Assembly: GCA_963932145.1 (NCBI GenBank)
Contig: OZ010578.1
Coordinates: 24,457,153-24,521,152 of the forward strand
Length of the DNA stretch: 64,000 nt
Reading direction: 5' to 3'
From: Acanthosepion lycidas
Taxonomy: Eukaryota; Mollusca; Cephalopoda; Sepiida; Sepiidae
In this document: positions 1-13,077 of the stretch, in pieces
Layout: each line of letters starts with the position of its first letter
How positions within the stretch are numbered: the stretch's first letter is position 1
The notes under the pieces: model-generated
What the model was told of the DNA's origin: nothing
Databases searched by the model: none
What the model saw: the letters and a program-made list of their open reading frames with translations, nothing else
Translations under genes and position numbers: made by a program

Positions 1-3000
1 TGGTAAGTTTCCAAATTGCCCTAATTATCAAAGACCAGTGTTGAAATGAAGAAATGGGTCATTTCGATACATTTGTTTTTTTAATTTGACTTGAATATTT
101 TTCATTCACAGGTCCGTTTGTTTTGCTTCTAATGATGTTCAATGCAAGCCATCGTCAAGTTATCATTTGCGGAGGACTTGTTTCTGCTGCGTCAACCGTT
201 GGAAGCTTTTTTGTTAATCAAGTTGAAGTTCTTTACCTTACGTATGGAATTCTCTCAGGTAAGATGTAAAAGAAAATCCTTTATATAAATCAATATCAGT
301 CCCTCTTCTTTATGTATTATCTTGTAACTTTTTGGTCAGCTTATATAATTTATCTTCACTGTACACCGTGTACAGGGCGTTTTAGTCTTCTTTGATCTTG
401 GCTGTAAATTACATAGTTCTTCTCTTGTCTAATTTGGGAAAGGATCAGAATATTTCATGATATATAGCACCAAGATATTTACTTCTTTGAACATATTTCT
501 CCTGTTACGTTTATATTCTAATAATTGTTTGTTAATCTTACGTGTGCGTTTTTGGCTTTTCTTAATTTCATTTCGATATTTTGTGACTATTTTAAGCATT
601 CTGACATGTTTCTTGTCACCTTTTCTATTTATTGTCTTGGTCATTGTCATATACGTAATTCAATTTCCTCTGTTGCTTATGTTCTTTTCTTATATTTTAT
701 ATACAAATGCAATTATAGAACAAAATATACAATTATAAGATATTTGCTTCTTAATGCGTATTTTTGTTAACAATTTTAATTTTAATTTGCTACTTTTAAA
801 ATATTTTTCACGTAACGGTTTTTTTTAAATTTCTAATCGAAATTCTAATTTTACTTTGACTCTTTTATCTCCATTTTTTCTTTTAACGTAAAAACATTTA
901 CAATTTGTGACCCACATACGAATTGTATTGAAAGGTTTTGAAATGTCATATTATAGAATATGTTACGCTTGGAATTCTCTCAAGTAAGAAAAAGAAAACC
1001 CTTTATATAAATCAATATCTTCTTTATTATTATTTTGTAACTTTTTGGTCAGCTTATATAATTTATCTACACTGTACACGGTGTACAGGGCGTTTTAGCC
1101 TTCTGTGATCTTGGCTGTAAATTATACAATTCTTCTTTTGTCTAGTTTGGAAAGGGTCTAGAATATTTCCTAACAGATCTTCTATCTTTACAAGAGTCAG
1201 ATCAAAACCTGAAATGAAGTACTTCTGTCATATTTGGGTAGGAGATTCCCAGGCCTCACTTTCCACACTGGATAGAGTTAAAAAGCGTCTCCGCGTTTTT
1301 GTGGGTGACAAATTATTTTCTACCCTACAACCTGTCTCTCACAGACGAAACGTCGCAAGCCTCTCACTGCTCTACTTCCATGGAAAGTCCTCAGACGAGC
1401 TACATTACTTAGTCGCAGTTCCACCAGTTTTAACTTCCCCGGCTAGGATTAGTCATACTTGTAGCGAACCCTCTCCCATTCCTTCCGTATCCCATTGGTG
1501 AGAAGTAAGTTCCAATCGAACAGCTTCTTCCCGCGAACAAGTGCTCTGTGGACCCGAATCCCAAGTGGATGTTTTCCCGATCACCATAATGTCAACTCGT
1601 TTAAGTCGAGAGTTAACCCTTATTTTCCCCACAAATCTACCTCTTACTTTGTAAACCTTTACCTAGAGTGGACCCCCGGTCTTATACAGGGTGAATCTCA
1701 CTGAAAAAATAATTTCAAGGTATTTATTCCTTTGGTCATATTTCTACGTTTATATTCTAATAATTTCCTGTTCGTTTTAAGCGTGCGTTTTTGGTTTTTC
1801 TTAATTTCGTTCCGCTTATATGTAACAATTTTAAGCATCCCGAAATGTTTGTTGTCGCCTTTTCCATTTACAGTCCTGGCAATTTTCTAGTTAGCTATCA
1901 GGTTGGTGCAAAAATAATGACGTAACAATGTCGTTTTTTGACGTATTTTTTAACGTCAAAAAACGACATTATTACGTCATTATTTGCACCAACCTAATAT
2001 TTGAAATTCTTTGTGTTACGTATGGAATTCTCTCAGATAAGAACGAGAAGAATTCTTTATGTAAATCGATATTTGACAGTTTCTTTATCGCTTTCTTGTT
2101 TGAAACTTTTTGTGTTTTAACACAATCAGTATCGTTGGCCGTGGATCAAAAGAGAGCATATTTTCTCATGTCTCATAGTTTTTGAAAATAAATACTGAGT
2201 ACAGATTAAAAATCAAATGTCAATTAATATGAAATATTTAATCTAATAAACTAAAACAGGTAACCAAAATTAATAAAGGTTCTAATACAAAAAAGAATTA
2301 TGAAATCTGTAGACATTATCCACTAAATTCTTCTTCCGTGTGTTGTAACCCTTCAGGACGTTGGAGAACATTGATCTCCACAATTTCCTGTCCTTTGTAG
2401 CTCTTAATAAGTTTTTTTTCTATCTCTCCTAAAACCTAAATCCACCATCTAAGATTAATTAAGATCGCCAGATAGGTTATGCGTTGGTTTCCTCTGTCGT
2501 TCTTGTCTTCAATTTGTCCTGTGAGTATCAGATTTTCCAAGCCCTCTTTCCACATTATGTGCCCTATTATTTCAACTGTCTCTTCCTGATGTTAAGTAAA
2601 AGTGTCTTTTGTTTCCATTTTCTCACCTGTTCGATCCATTATATTCTCAGCATCCTTCTGTAGAACCACATTTCTGCTGTGTCAAATCTTTTCGTTTCAT
2701 CAGTGAGGAGATTGTTTAGTATTCACTGCTATATCCGACGATTGATATTAAGTAACAATTCATTAAATTTTTCTTTGTTTCTAACGAGATTTTCCTGTTT
2801 CTTAATACTTTACTTAGCTTTTGCGTCTTCGGTTTTAAGTGTCATATTTTTGTAATCCGTCCCAAGAAATTTGAATTGTTGGTTTTGTTTGATTTACTTT
2901 TAATATTGCTCAAAATTAAATTTAATTGACACCATGTGGTTCTACTCACAAAGTTATATACGTGTCAGCAATAAACTGGAAATGCACAAAATGCTCATAT

Positions 3001-5997
3001 TCTGCCATATATAGACTCCGATAATTGCAATTAAAACTGATTATAGACAATAAAAACAAAATGTTCAACGGATTCTATGACTGTGATTGCTTTTGATATT
3101 TCAACAAGAGTTACACTGACTCTCTCTCTCTGACGTCGCTTCTGCCACATCGGAAGGCTCCAGTCTATACATGTTTGACAGTTGCAGAATTGGTCAAGAA
3201 TCCTCTATTTAGGTAACCGAATCAAAGTCATAAGCAGTGATACATAGTGGATGAAAAGTGTAACAATTCAAGTAAGAAATCTGTCACAGTGTCAACCAAA
3301 TAGAAATACTTTAACAAGAAACAAATGCTGTTCTATACACAGCATGGTCGTTTCTTCTTATATATAGCACTCTTTTTTTTTAAATTATTTTTTAATCTGT
3401 ATCACCCGATGCAAGGCAGTAAAGCCACTAAGACACAAGGGAGTACATGGTGTGAATGAATTAGGAATAGAAACTTTAATAATGAGCGGAAAGAGGAAAG
3501 AATAATCAGGAGAACAGTAGATAGCGATTTACATTGCATTCAAATTTTTGCAGATTAAAGTTAGCTGGAAAGAATGGAGCCGGAATAGAGTTCCACAAGT
3601 GAGAAGTGCGAGAAAAGAAACTCTCAGCATCGAAGTTACGGTCAATTTTAGCCAGCTCAATTGTAAATTAATGAAATCTTGATGCCACTCTAGTACTGCG
3701 CTTAAATTCAAAAAGTCTTGGTAGTATAGCGAAGAGTTTACCCAAACAATTACCATGAATGTATAGAAAAGACACAAAGAGGCAACCTTACGGCGGTGTG
3801 AAAGTGAATGAAGCCGAGCCGCCAGATTAGAACCAATAATATTGCTGATTCTTCAAATGAAGATTGCTGATCTATAGCTGCTTATATGTGTAAAGGTGTC
3901 AGCAAAACATGGTATTAAGAAGACAATATACGAGGGAGGATCAATAAATCTGCAGGCTGACACTTAGGTATTAGCTGAAATTTCATCAGAAATGTTCACC
4001 TTAAAATGACTGATTAATACATATTTTCTTTTCTTTCTCGATAAGGTAATCCAAGCAATTTGAATGCGACATTGTCGTTGGGCACCAAATGAGAGGGATT
4101 TTTCATTTTTCTTAAATATTCACTATGTAAGTTTCGTTCAATGTCATTAATATCCAACTCTGAATTAAGGGCATTGGCATGGAAAAGATTATTTTATAAA
4201 ATAAAAGTACATCTTGAAAAATAAATATGTTTTATAACCTCAAGCTCATTTTTTTTATATACATACGCATGTTTTTATCTATATACTCAGATCCTTTGTG
4301 AATATATATGCCGATAATACAACGATATATGGATACACCTTCCAAACTTGTGATGACCAGAAATTGTCAGCTGATCTTTCATCCGATCTAGCTCTACCAT
4401 CTCAGTGGGGGAAAAGCTGGCTGGTAAGATTCAATGCCTAAAAAACAAAAAACAAAAGAACTATCATCAGCCACAATAAATGGATGTCCCCTCAAGAAAT
4501 CACTGTGGCTTGAGAGACTTTTGCGCCTTAAACTAATACCAGAACTCAAGTGGACTCGTACATACGATACATCACTAAAGATGCTGGAAAAATGGTCGGT
4601 TCCCTGTACCGTTCCAGTAAGTACCTGACTCCTTGTGCTATCTAATACCATTTGGCTGGTTAGGACTAAAATGGAGTACTGCTGTCATATGTGGGTAGGA
4701 GCTGCCCAGTTATCACCTTCCAGTCTCGACAGAATCCAAAAACGTATCCGCGTCCTTGTGGGTGATGAATTATTTTCTAACTAATTTTCTGATAATTCTC
4801 ACCTTCGCGGCTTAGACTCGCAGTACCTCTCACATTATAACAAACCACCCTCATCCCCTCACTGTTCCATCGGTGAGAAGTAATTTCTACTCGATCAGTG
4901 TCTTCCCAAGAAACGTTGCTCTAGAATTAACTCCCAAGAAGACGTTTCCGTGATACCTACTATTTTATCCTGGGTTTAGTTATCTTCCCCATCTATGCGC
5001 ATAAACTATGCATCTACCTTCAGTGGCCCCAGGCCTTGTAGAAGATGGAACCTCACTGTATAAATATATATATTGAACTATACAGATAGACCTTTGTATG
5101 TACATAAATATGAACAAAGAGAAACGCAGATAAATAGACAGATACATATAGTTGTATAGATGTCTGAATGGTATGAATATATTCACTGCTCTTGGGTTTG
5201 ACAATTCTGACTTCTATGACGACAATGTCACATTATTTGGATCCACAAAAATTGAAATTGAGACTTTTGTCTGGACGCAAATACAGACGATTGAATTGTG
5301 TTTTCGCCATCTTCAAAGAAACAGATTTGGGTTTTGATGATAAACTTAACCATAACACAAATGATATTCGTTAATTCAACTAAATTACCTCGATTAATCT
5401 GATAAATGGACAAAATTTGATTTTCAGATATGTTATTTTAACTACAAAGCGTGTTCGTTAATTTTTTCTTTACCCAATGATATGCTTCTCGTTCGTTCTT
5501 TCAGGTGGTTTTGCTGGAATAACATATTTTGCCGGCAACACCATCGTTGGATCTTATTTCAAGAAGAAACGGACTTTGGCTGTGGGAATCACTCAAAGCG
5601 GAAGTGGGATTGGTGCATTCGCTCTTAATTATTTATTGGAACGAAGCATTTCCTTTTATGGTATGAGGGGAACATTTTTGCTAATGGGTGGATTATATTT
5701 AAACTTTGTTGTTTATGGCGCCTTGTGTCGGCCGCTTAAGACAGCCAGCATGAAGAATAAGGAGATAAAAGGTAAGTGTATTCCCTGGAATATCACTTTT
5801 GATAAAATCAACACGCTTAATCTTACGGCATAAATCTTCTTTTGACCTTTGATGTACAAGCAGTAGATTCAAGGTTCATAGATTTAGTGAAAACAATTGT
5901 TTTTATCGTTCATTTCACTAAAGAGAACTGTAATTTATAAACAATACAGAACTCTTATAATTATATTAAATGTGCACACACACACACACACACACGT

Positions 5998-6033
<36 letters not shown>

Positions 6034-6476
6034 TACTAATTAAACAGTGTGTATTACGTATACAGGCCTGCACGTCCGTGAAGACATTGTCATGAAGGGC
6101 GAGGTCGCTGCTGATCGTAGACCCGAGATACTTGAACTGATTCACAACTTACAACTCGTAGTCACCAACAGTGTTGATTGATGGCATATTCGCCTTTTTC
6201 AGACTGATAGTCGGCCTGAGTCCCCGCAGGCCTCGGAGAAGCGATTCATCAGAGGTTGGAGCTTCTCTTGTGTATGGGTTGCGACTGCGGCATCATCCGC
6301 AAACAGCATGTCTCTGATCAGAGCCCCCCGTAATTTTTTGGACTTGAGGCGTGCGAGATTAAACAGCCTGCCGTCCGATCACATATAAATATATAAAAAC
6401 ATTTTCCAAATATTATTATTATTATTTTCTTTTTATAGCGGGTTTTGTACAGACTTTTGTAACACTTTCATTTTTG

Positions 6477-6535
<59 letters not shown>

Positions 6536-9500
6536 CTAAATTTGTCCCAATATACAGTTCAATAGCTGCTGAAGACAATGGCTTATGTTACATTTCGTGT
6601 CATTTTTGTCTTCAATTCTTATGATCTCAACGTTAAACCATATCCTTAACTCTCGCCCTACATCAATAATGGACTATTTCTTTTTGTTATCGCGTTTTAT
6701 TATATGTTGTACAGTAGTTATAGCATCGATTCTTGGAGGAGGCGAGACAGAGATATTCAAGAAAACGTGTGTCCAGTCCTTGGTGTAGTATTTTAGCACC
6801 ATTTGCATACTTGCCTCACCGAGGAGTTTGGGTACAGGAGGCCTTACAACTTTTCAAATATTTCCAGCCCCCTCGGTGTCTTAGCGACTTTATGAAAACC
6901 TGAAACAAAAGCACTGCCAGAAGCCCACTCACATGGGACCTTCTGACCAGTAGTTTGTTATTTGGGGACAGCTTAATCCTTTTGCAAAAGTTACTGAATG
7001 AAGTGTATGATATGAATGCAAGAGGAGGAAATAACAAGTGAAGACGATGAGTATAAGATAGCAATCAACTCGAAAAGTCTGTCTAGCAAAGTAAATATAA
7101 ATTGGTTCATCTGCTATGGCGGCTATATAATCCCTGTTGTCGACGCTTGCTTAGGAAGATTTATGTTTCTTCAACACCCACAGAGCCTATCTATAGTCTA
7201 TACTGCAATTATGCTGAGTAGAACTTAGTTACAATTTCTTTGTGAGAGCGCATAATCTGGCAGCTTGGAACAAGGTCAGTAATATCAAAGCTTCGGTCAC
7301 AATGACTTGTGACTTTGTGCTAGTACAACCATCAACGTCTGACGAATAATTTTGTTTACCCAAGATTTGGTTCCTGATACGATTCGAACAAACAGTCTGA
7401 TTCTTGGAAGCTTAACAACTCGATTAAAATTTATGCATATATTTTATTATTCATTTCGTGAATAAAAGACATTTAACAGTTGTTCTTACAACTTAATTTT
7501 GTATAAAATTACTGCATCACTTATTTTAGAAACGTGTTGTCAAGCAGCTTTAATGAAGCGATTAAATGAACAAAAAAAATCCACGTATTTGTCTATAGAC
7601 GTGTCGTGAAGAAGCGTTAATAAAACATTTACGTGAAGAAAACTGTATGTATGTATCTAGAGACTTATCGTGACTTATCGTGTTTTAATAAAACAAAATT
7701 TTGTACCTTGGCACGTATTGTCAAGCAGCTACAATGGAATGTTTAAAGGAAAAAAATTATATTGTATGTAACTCAAGATATATTGCCAAGTAAATTAAAT
7801 AAAGCGTTTAAGTAAACAAAAAACCCATGTATATACCAAAAGACGTGTTTGTCAAGCAGTCAACGAAACGTTTGAATAAACAAAACTGTATGTATGTTCC
7901 TAGAGATATGTGTCAAGCAACATTAATGAAGCGTTTAAATGACCCCCCTACAAAAAACCCCAACAAATGTTATGTACGTAAATTGTAAAATAGAAAAATG
8001 CGATGGGAATAAAAGAGCTTCTTATTTGAATGAGTTTCAGTAAATGCACAATTTCCTCCCACTTAAATGATGAGTACAGAATATCTTAATTTTTTAAAAC
8101 TGTAATTTGTATGTTTTATAGAAAGCGTCTCATTTCAGAAATCAAATTAAAGTCTATGAATGAGTTCCTACTAAAACCGGAATCAGGGTTCGATCAAGAC
8201 GAAAAGACGATTGAATATAAAGATCAAACAAACGTAAATGTCAATATTTCTTTCTTCATTTCTTTTTTCATTCACTTCGAGGCATTTTATAGAAACATTT
8301 AATCAAAAATTGACTGGAGACCTTAAACAAATACCAATAAGTTATATCGCCTTAGTACTTATCAATATGGACGCCAATCTTTAGCAAGATCATCTGACAA
8401 ATCATAACGATTGTCAGTTTGATTCTCACAAGGTGTCTATATTTTAGACTTGTACAGAACAAAGTTGAATCAATCTATGTCTTTGTGAAGCAATGGTTCA
8501 TTAGGGTTGTAGTGAGTTCAAATTTTTTAAAGCAATTCACCACAAGCAAAGCAAGAGTGCCACTAGCACGCAAGGGGTTACAGAGGATTGAGAAAGAGGC
8601 CTGTTTGAGGAAAAGATACAGAGAAGGACGGGGACCAAGTTCAGGGTATCAGATGTCGATTGACATTACATTTGAATATTTGAAGATTATAGTCACTGAG
8701 GAAGCAAGTAAGGGGAAGGGAGTTCCTCAAACGGGAAGTGTGAGAGAAGAAGCTGTTTGAGTAGAAGAGACGGTTACATTTAACCGTTTTGACAGTGAAA
8801 GGGTGGGACCGAAATGACAGCCTGATAGCTCGTTTAAATTCATGTAAGCTGGGAACCAGCAAAAGTAGCTCGTCGGAACAGTTGCTGTGAAAATACTTGT
8901 AGAAGAGACAGGGAAGAGCCACGGGATAGCGATTGCAGACTAGATGCCAGATCAGGACCTATCATCTTGCATATTCGTTTCTGGATTTTGTCCAGGACCT
9001 CGAGACGTATAGCGGGAGAACCAGATCGTATAAGACAGCAATATTCCATGCAAATACGGATGGTTGATTTATAGATTTGAAGGATGGACTCAGACGAGAA
9101 AAACTTTCTGGCACGACACAGAGTACCAACATTTCTTGCGTTAGATAAAGCTATTGATTAAATGTATTTATTTCATCTCATGTCAGGGGACAGCGTGAGA
9201 CCGAGCAGGCGTAACGAGGTGCTCTCGAAGAGTTGGGAATCATCCATTCTGATGGGAGGCAGGAAGGGATCTCTGTGGTGGGTAAAGGAGAGCAGTTTCG
9301 TTTAGGAGGCATTAAAGTTTACGAGCCATTTTCTGTCCCATTCGACCACAGATTGGAGGTCCTTTTCGAGATCAGCAGCCAGGTTAATTTTGTCAACGAT
9401 ACCAGATTTACTATTGAGGCAGGCGTAAATAGTAGCGTCGTCCCCGTAGATGCCAACTTGGGAACTGATGACATAGGGAAGGTCATTGATAAAAATCAGG

Positions 9501-12439
9501 AACAGCGTAGGGCCCCTTGGGGAACACCAGCATTCGTGATAAAAGAGCCGGAGGAGAACCCGTTTAGGATGACCCTCATTTCACGGTTTGACAAGAATGA
9601 TTGTATTAAGTCAAATAATCGTCCTGTAATACTGAAGCTTACGAAGAAGGCCAGCATGCCAAACCCTATCAAACGCTTTAAAGATGTCTTGAGCCACGGC
9701 TCGAGCTTCTCTATTATTGTTGAGTGCTTGGTAAACAAATTCAGTTATGGCCGTGAGCACGTCAGCGGTAGATCGGGCAAAGCGGAAACCATATTGCTTG
9801 AGCAGATTATGTGAATTACGGTGTTTAACTACTTGGGCGTTGATTAGAGCATCGAAGACTTTACCGAAAAGTGGTAGGAGACTGATAGGACGGTAGTTAG
9901 ACGGGTCAGAAGTGTCAACAGACCTTTTAAAGACAGGCACAACAGATGAGGACTTCCAACAGGCTGGAAAGCAAGAGTCGGTGAGGCAATAGTTGTAAAG
10001 TCTAGAGAGGACAAGAGCCAATTCAGGAGCACATTTCTTCAGAGCAATGGCCGGTATCCCATCCCAACCACTAGCTTTATGGGAGTCTAATTTAGAGATG
10101 ATGTCCAATACCATCGTTGGGGTTATATGCATCTCACTAAGCCTCAATTCTAGGCGGAAAATCAGGTGTGGGTACACCAGATGAGTATAGCGTTGAATTG
10201 GAGGAGAATTTACAAGCAAAGCATTCAGCCTTATCAGCTGAGGAGGTCAGGACCTCAAATTGCTTGAATGAAGCGGGTATTGTGTGTTTGATAAAGGTTC
10301 CTAATATTTCTAACCTGTGCCCTAGTTAATGTAATAGATAGTGACCGGCTACTAGTTTCCGTGTACATATGTCTACTAGGCTGACTAGCTAGCTCTTCCC
10401 TTCTGCAAACGCCTGCTCAGGCACATCTGTGTTTGTTCAATGCCCACAGAGCTAATCTGTACTTTATACTACAACTAATCAGAGAAAACCCGAGTGACAG
10501 TTTTTTTTGAGTGAGTGCATAATCTGGTGCGATTAGTACTTGAACAAGGCCAGATCAGCCAAACCCTCCATGTAGCAAAACCATCGATGACTCCCGAAAA
10601 ATTTCACTCATAAAACATGGATCAAAGGTTTACAGCTATTTCCCGATGGCACCACAAACTGGGATTAATTTCTCAAGTCGATATTATTAAGATGTCACCT
10701 CTTTGACAATTCGACCAAAGGTGAGATTCAAACTTTTAGTCACATAGTCCAAAATATTACACTAAATAAATACATATGTGGAGGCGTATTAAGTTCAAAT
10801 GAAATTAAAAGCCTGATTAAAGAAGGAAACAGATATTTCCGTCTGCTTTCAAATAAAGCTGACGAATTTATGACGGGCTAGCAGGTGTTATTTATATGTC
10901 TTTACAACTTGAATTCATCATTAAAAATAATAATTATTAAAATTGCAATGAAACCAAAAATAAACAAAACGACACAAGTGTAACTCACTAAGAAACTAAA
11001 AACATAACTTATCTAGAAATTTTGGTTAAAATTTACTTAACACAGATCAATAACTTTGTATAATATTGAACAATATAATTTGTTATTAAATAGAATCAAA
11101 TTGTTTTTCAGATAAACAATCTTGGTCTTTCGGAAATCGGTCGGCGAATAAATATGAAAAACTCCTTTTCAAGCAAATTTGCTAAGTTCCGTCTAATCAT
11201 ATTTGATACGGATGTTTTGAAAAATCCCAGCATACAATTGCTACTAACTGTTTACTTATTTTGGACTGGTAAGTTATAGAATCTTATTAAGAAACAATAA
11301 ATTCGATTTTTTGTTCCAATGTATCTATTTGCTTAATGTAAAAATCAACTTCAATCGATGTATTGCCATGTCTAGCAGAATCACTGTTACTTAATATAAC
11401 ATATCGTAATATAACATATCGTAATATAACATATCGTAATAAGAAAGTCGGTTAAATATCCTCCATCATGGCAAACCAACAATCGGGGTATCGGACCACA
11501 TTTTCACTTTCATCGTATTTATTCATGTTATATATTTTCAAATAAAAAATTCTGATTTGAAAAAATAATTCTAATTAATTTTAATATAATCGTATATCAT
11601 ATCCAAAGCGTTTTTTCAGAAATGCGATTCGGAAAACACCCTTGAATAAGTCTGATGTGCCATGATGAAAAAATAAATAATACAAAATAATTCTACACGA
11701 CCAATTATCATGAAGATATTTTCGCTAGTATAGTCCTTATTGTTCAAATGTATTTATTTGATTAATGTAAAAATCGACTCCAATCGATGGTGTGTTGCCA
11801 TATTTGTGAAACAGTTGTTACTTCATATATTTGCTGGTATTTGAAATATCCTCTGTTGCTGCAACCTTTATTATACACACGCAGACTACAATCGGCACAT
11901 CAGGCTTTACTTCTGTTTCCTTTCTTTAAATTAAAGCTTAAAAGATCATGATTTTCTTTTATTTAACACAAAACATTTTTAAGTCGGATGTGTAATTTTG
12001 TCACGTTTTAACAGATTTTCCTGTTTATGCATTGAGATTTAATAGAAAAATACATCCCTACCCCCTACCAAAACGTAACTAATAACTGATACATCAAGAT
12101 ACAGCCATAATGAACACGCAAACACCCCTTGTCTGGTTGAAATGGATTTCTCTGTATCCTTGGAAACGTGAATTATGATTTTTGCTGTGTCTTTAAAACC
12201 CAGTAATTTTAAAAGTTACTCCAAAATTCGCTTGAGGATGAAATGTCTTTAATTACAAAATTAAATTCGGAGATTTTAGCTTCCATTTTTGAAACATGGT
12301 TAGAACTGTGTTGCGAAAAAAAACATATTTTAAATCAATTAATTTATAATATTAATGCTCTGTAAATTTACATTAAGCACTGTTTTGTAAAAATAAAAAC
12401 ATCTATAAGAACACCGGATTATATATCTTACTGTTCTTT

Positions 12440-12504
<65 letters not shown>

Positions 12505-13014
12505 CACAACAAAATCCAGAATTACCCCATATCTGGATTTTGTTGTGTAATACTATCTATATGCTCTGTTATAATAAATACACTGAGCTCTTTTTGTGGA
12601 TCAGTTTTAATATTTTATATTATTAGGATTAACTTGGATTATATACCAATGGATTTATTACCTGTACTCTACATATTCTTCTTCGCTCTCCTCTCCCTCT
12701 TAGCCAACTCTCTCTTTCTTTCTCTCTCGCACAATATTTTTTAAAACTTATGTTGAAATTTTTCTTTTTCTTTCTTCCTCTTTTAACATCAAATTATATT
12801 CCTTTTCTTTTTTCTTTTTTCCTCCCCTTTTCTTTTCATCTGGATAAATTGACTCCATTTATTAAAAAAAAACTTCGGCCTGAAGAGATGAATATTTGTA
12901 TATTCATGAAATAAATTATAACCGTATGAATTTATAAGGATTGTTTGTACTCACTGCTGTGTTACTTACATTGAGCTGTCTTTGGATTAATGTCCTCTTT
13001 GAAATTATCCCTAC

Positions 13015-13077
<63 letters not shown>

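Larger units (their letters stand above)
245..2070 (+). repeat. Duplicated exon-end/intron segments inside gene 1 intron 1
   Basis: The stretch from the end of exon 112-258 through about 650 is repeated. GGAATTCTCTCAG plus the following intron text recurs at about 971-1165, continues at 1717-1896 after an inserted LINE fragment, and starts again at about 2003-2070. The copied donors have decayed (TCAAGTAAG at 983, TCAGATAAG at 2037). The palindrome CTGTACAC-nGTGTACAG occurs in both main copies (about 360 and 1073). Confidence 0.75.

Noticed and set aside
5152..5413. Several 60-codon open frames on both strands
   Set aside because: Mutually overlapping, no motif, inside a gene 1 intron.
8121..8138. 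Alternative acceptor TATAG at 8121 for gene 1 exon 3
   Set aside because: It brings an in-frame TAA within ten codons; CATTTCAG at 8138 keeps the frame.
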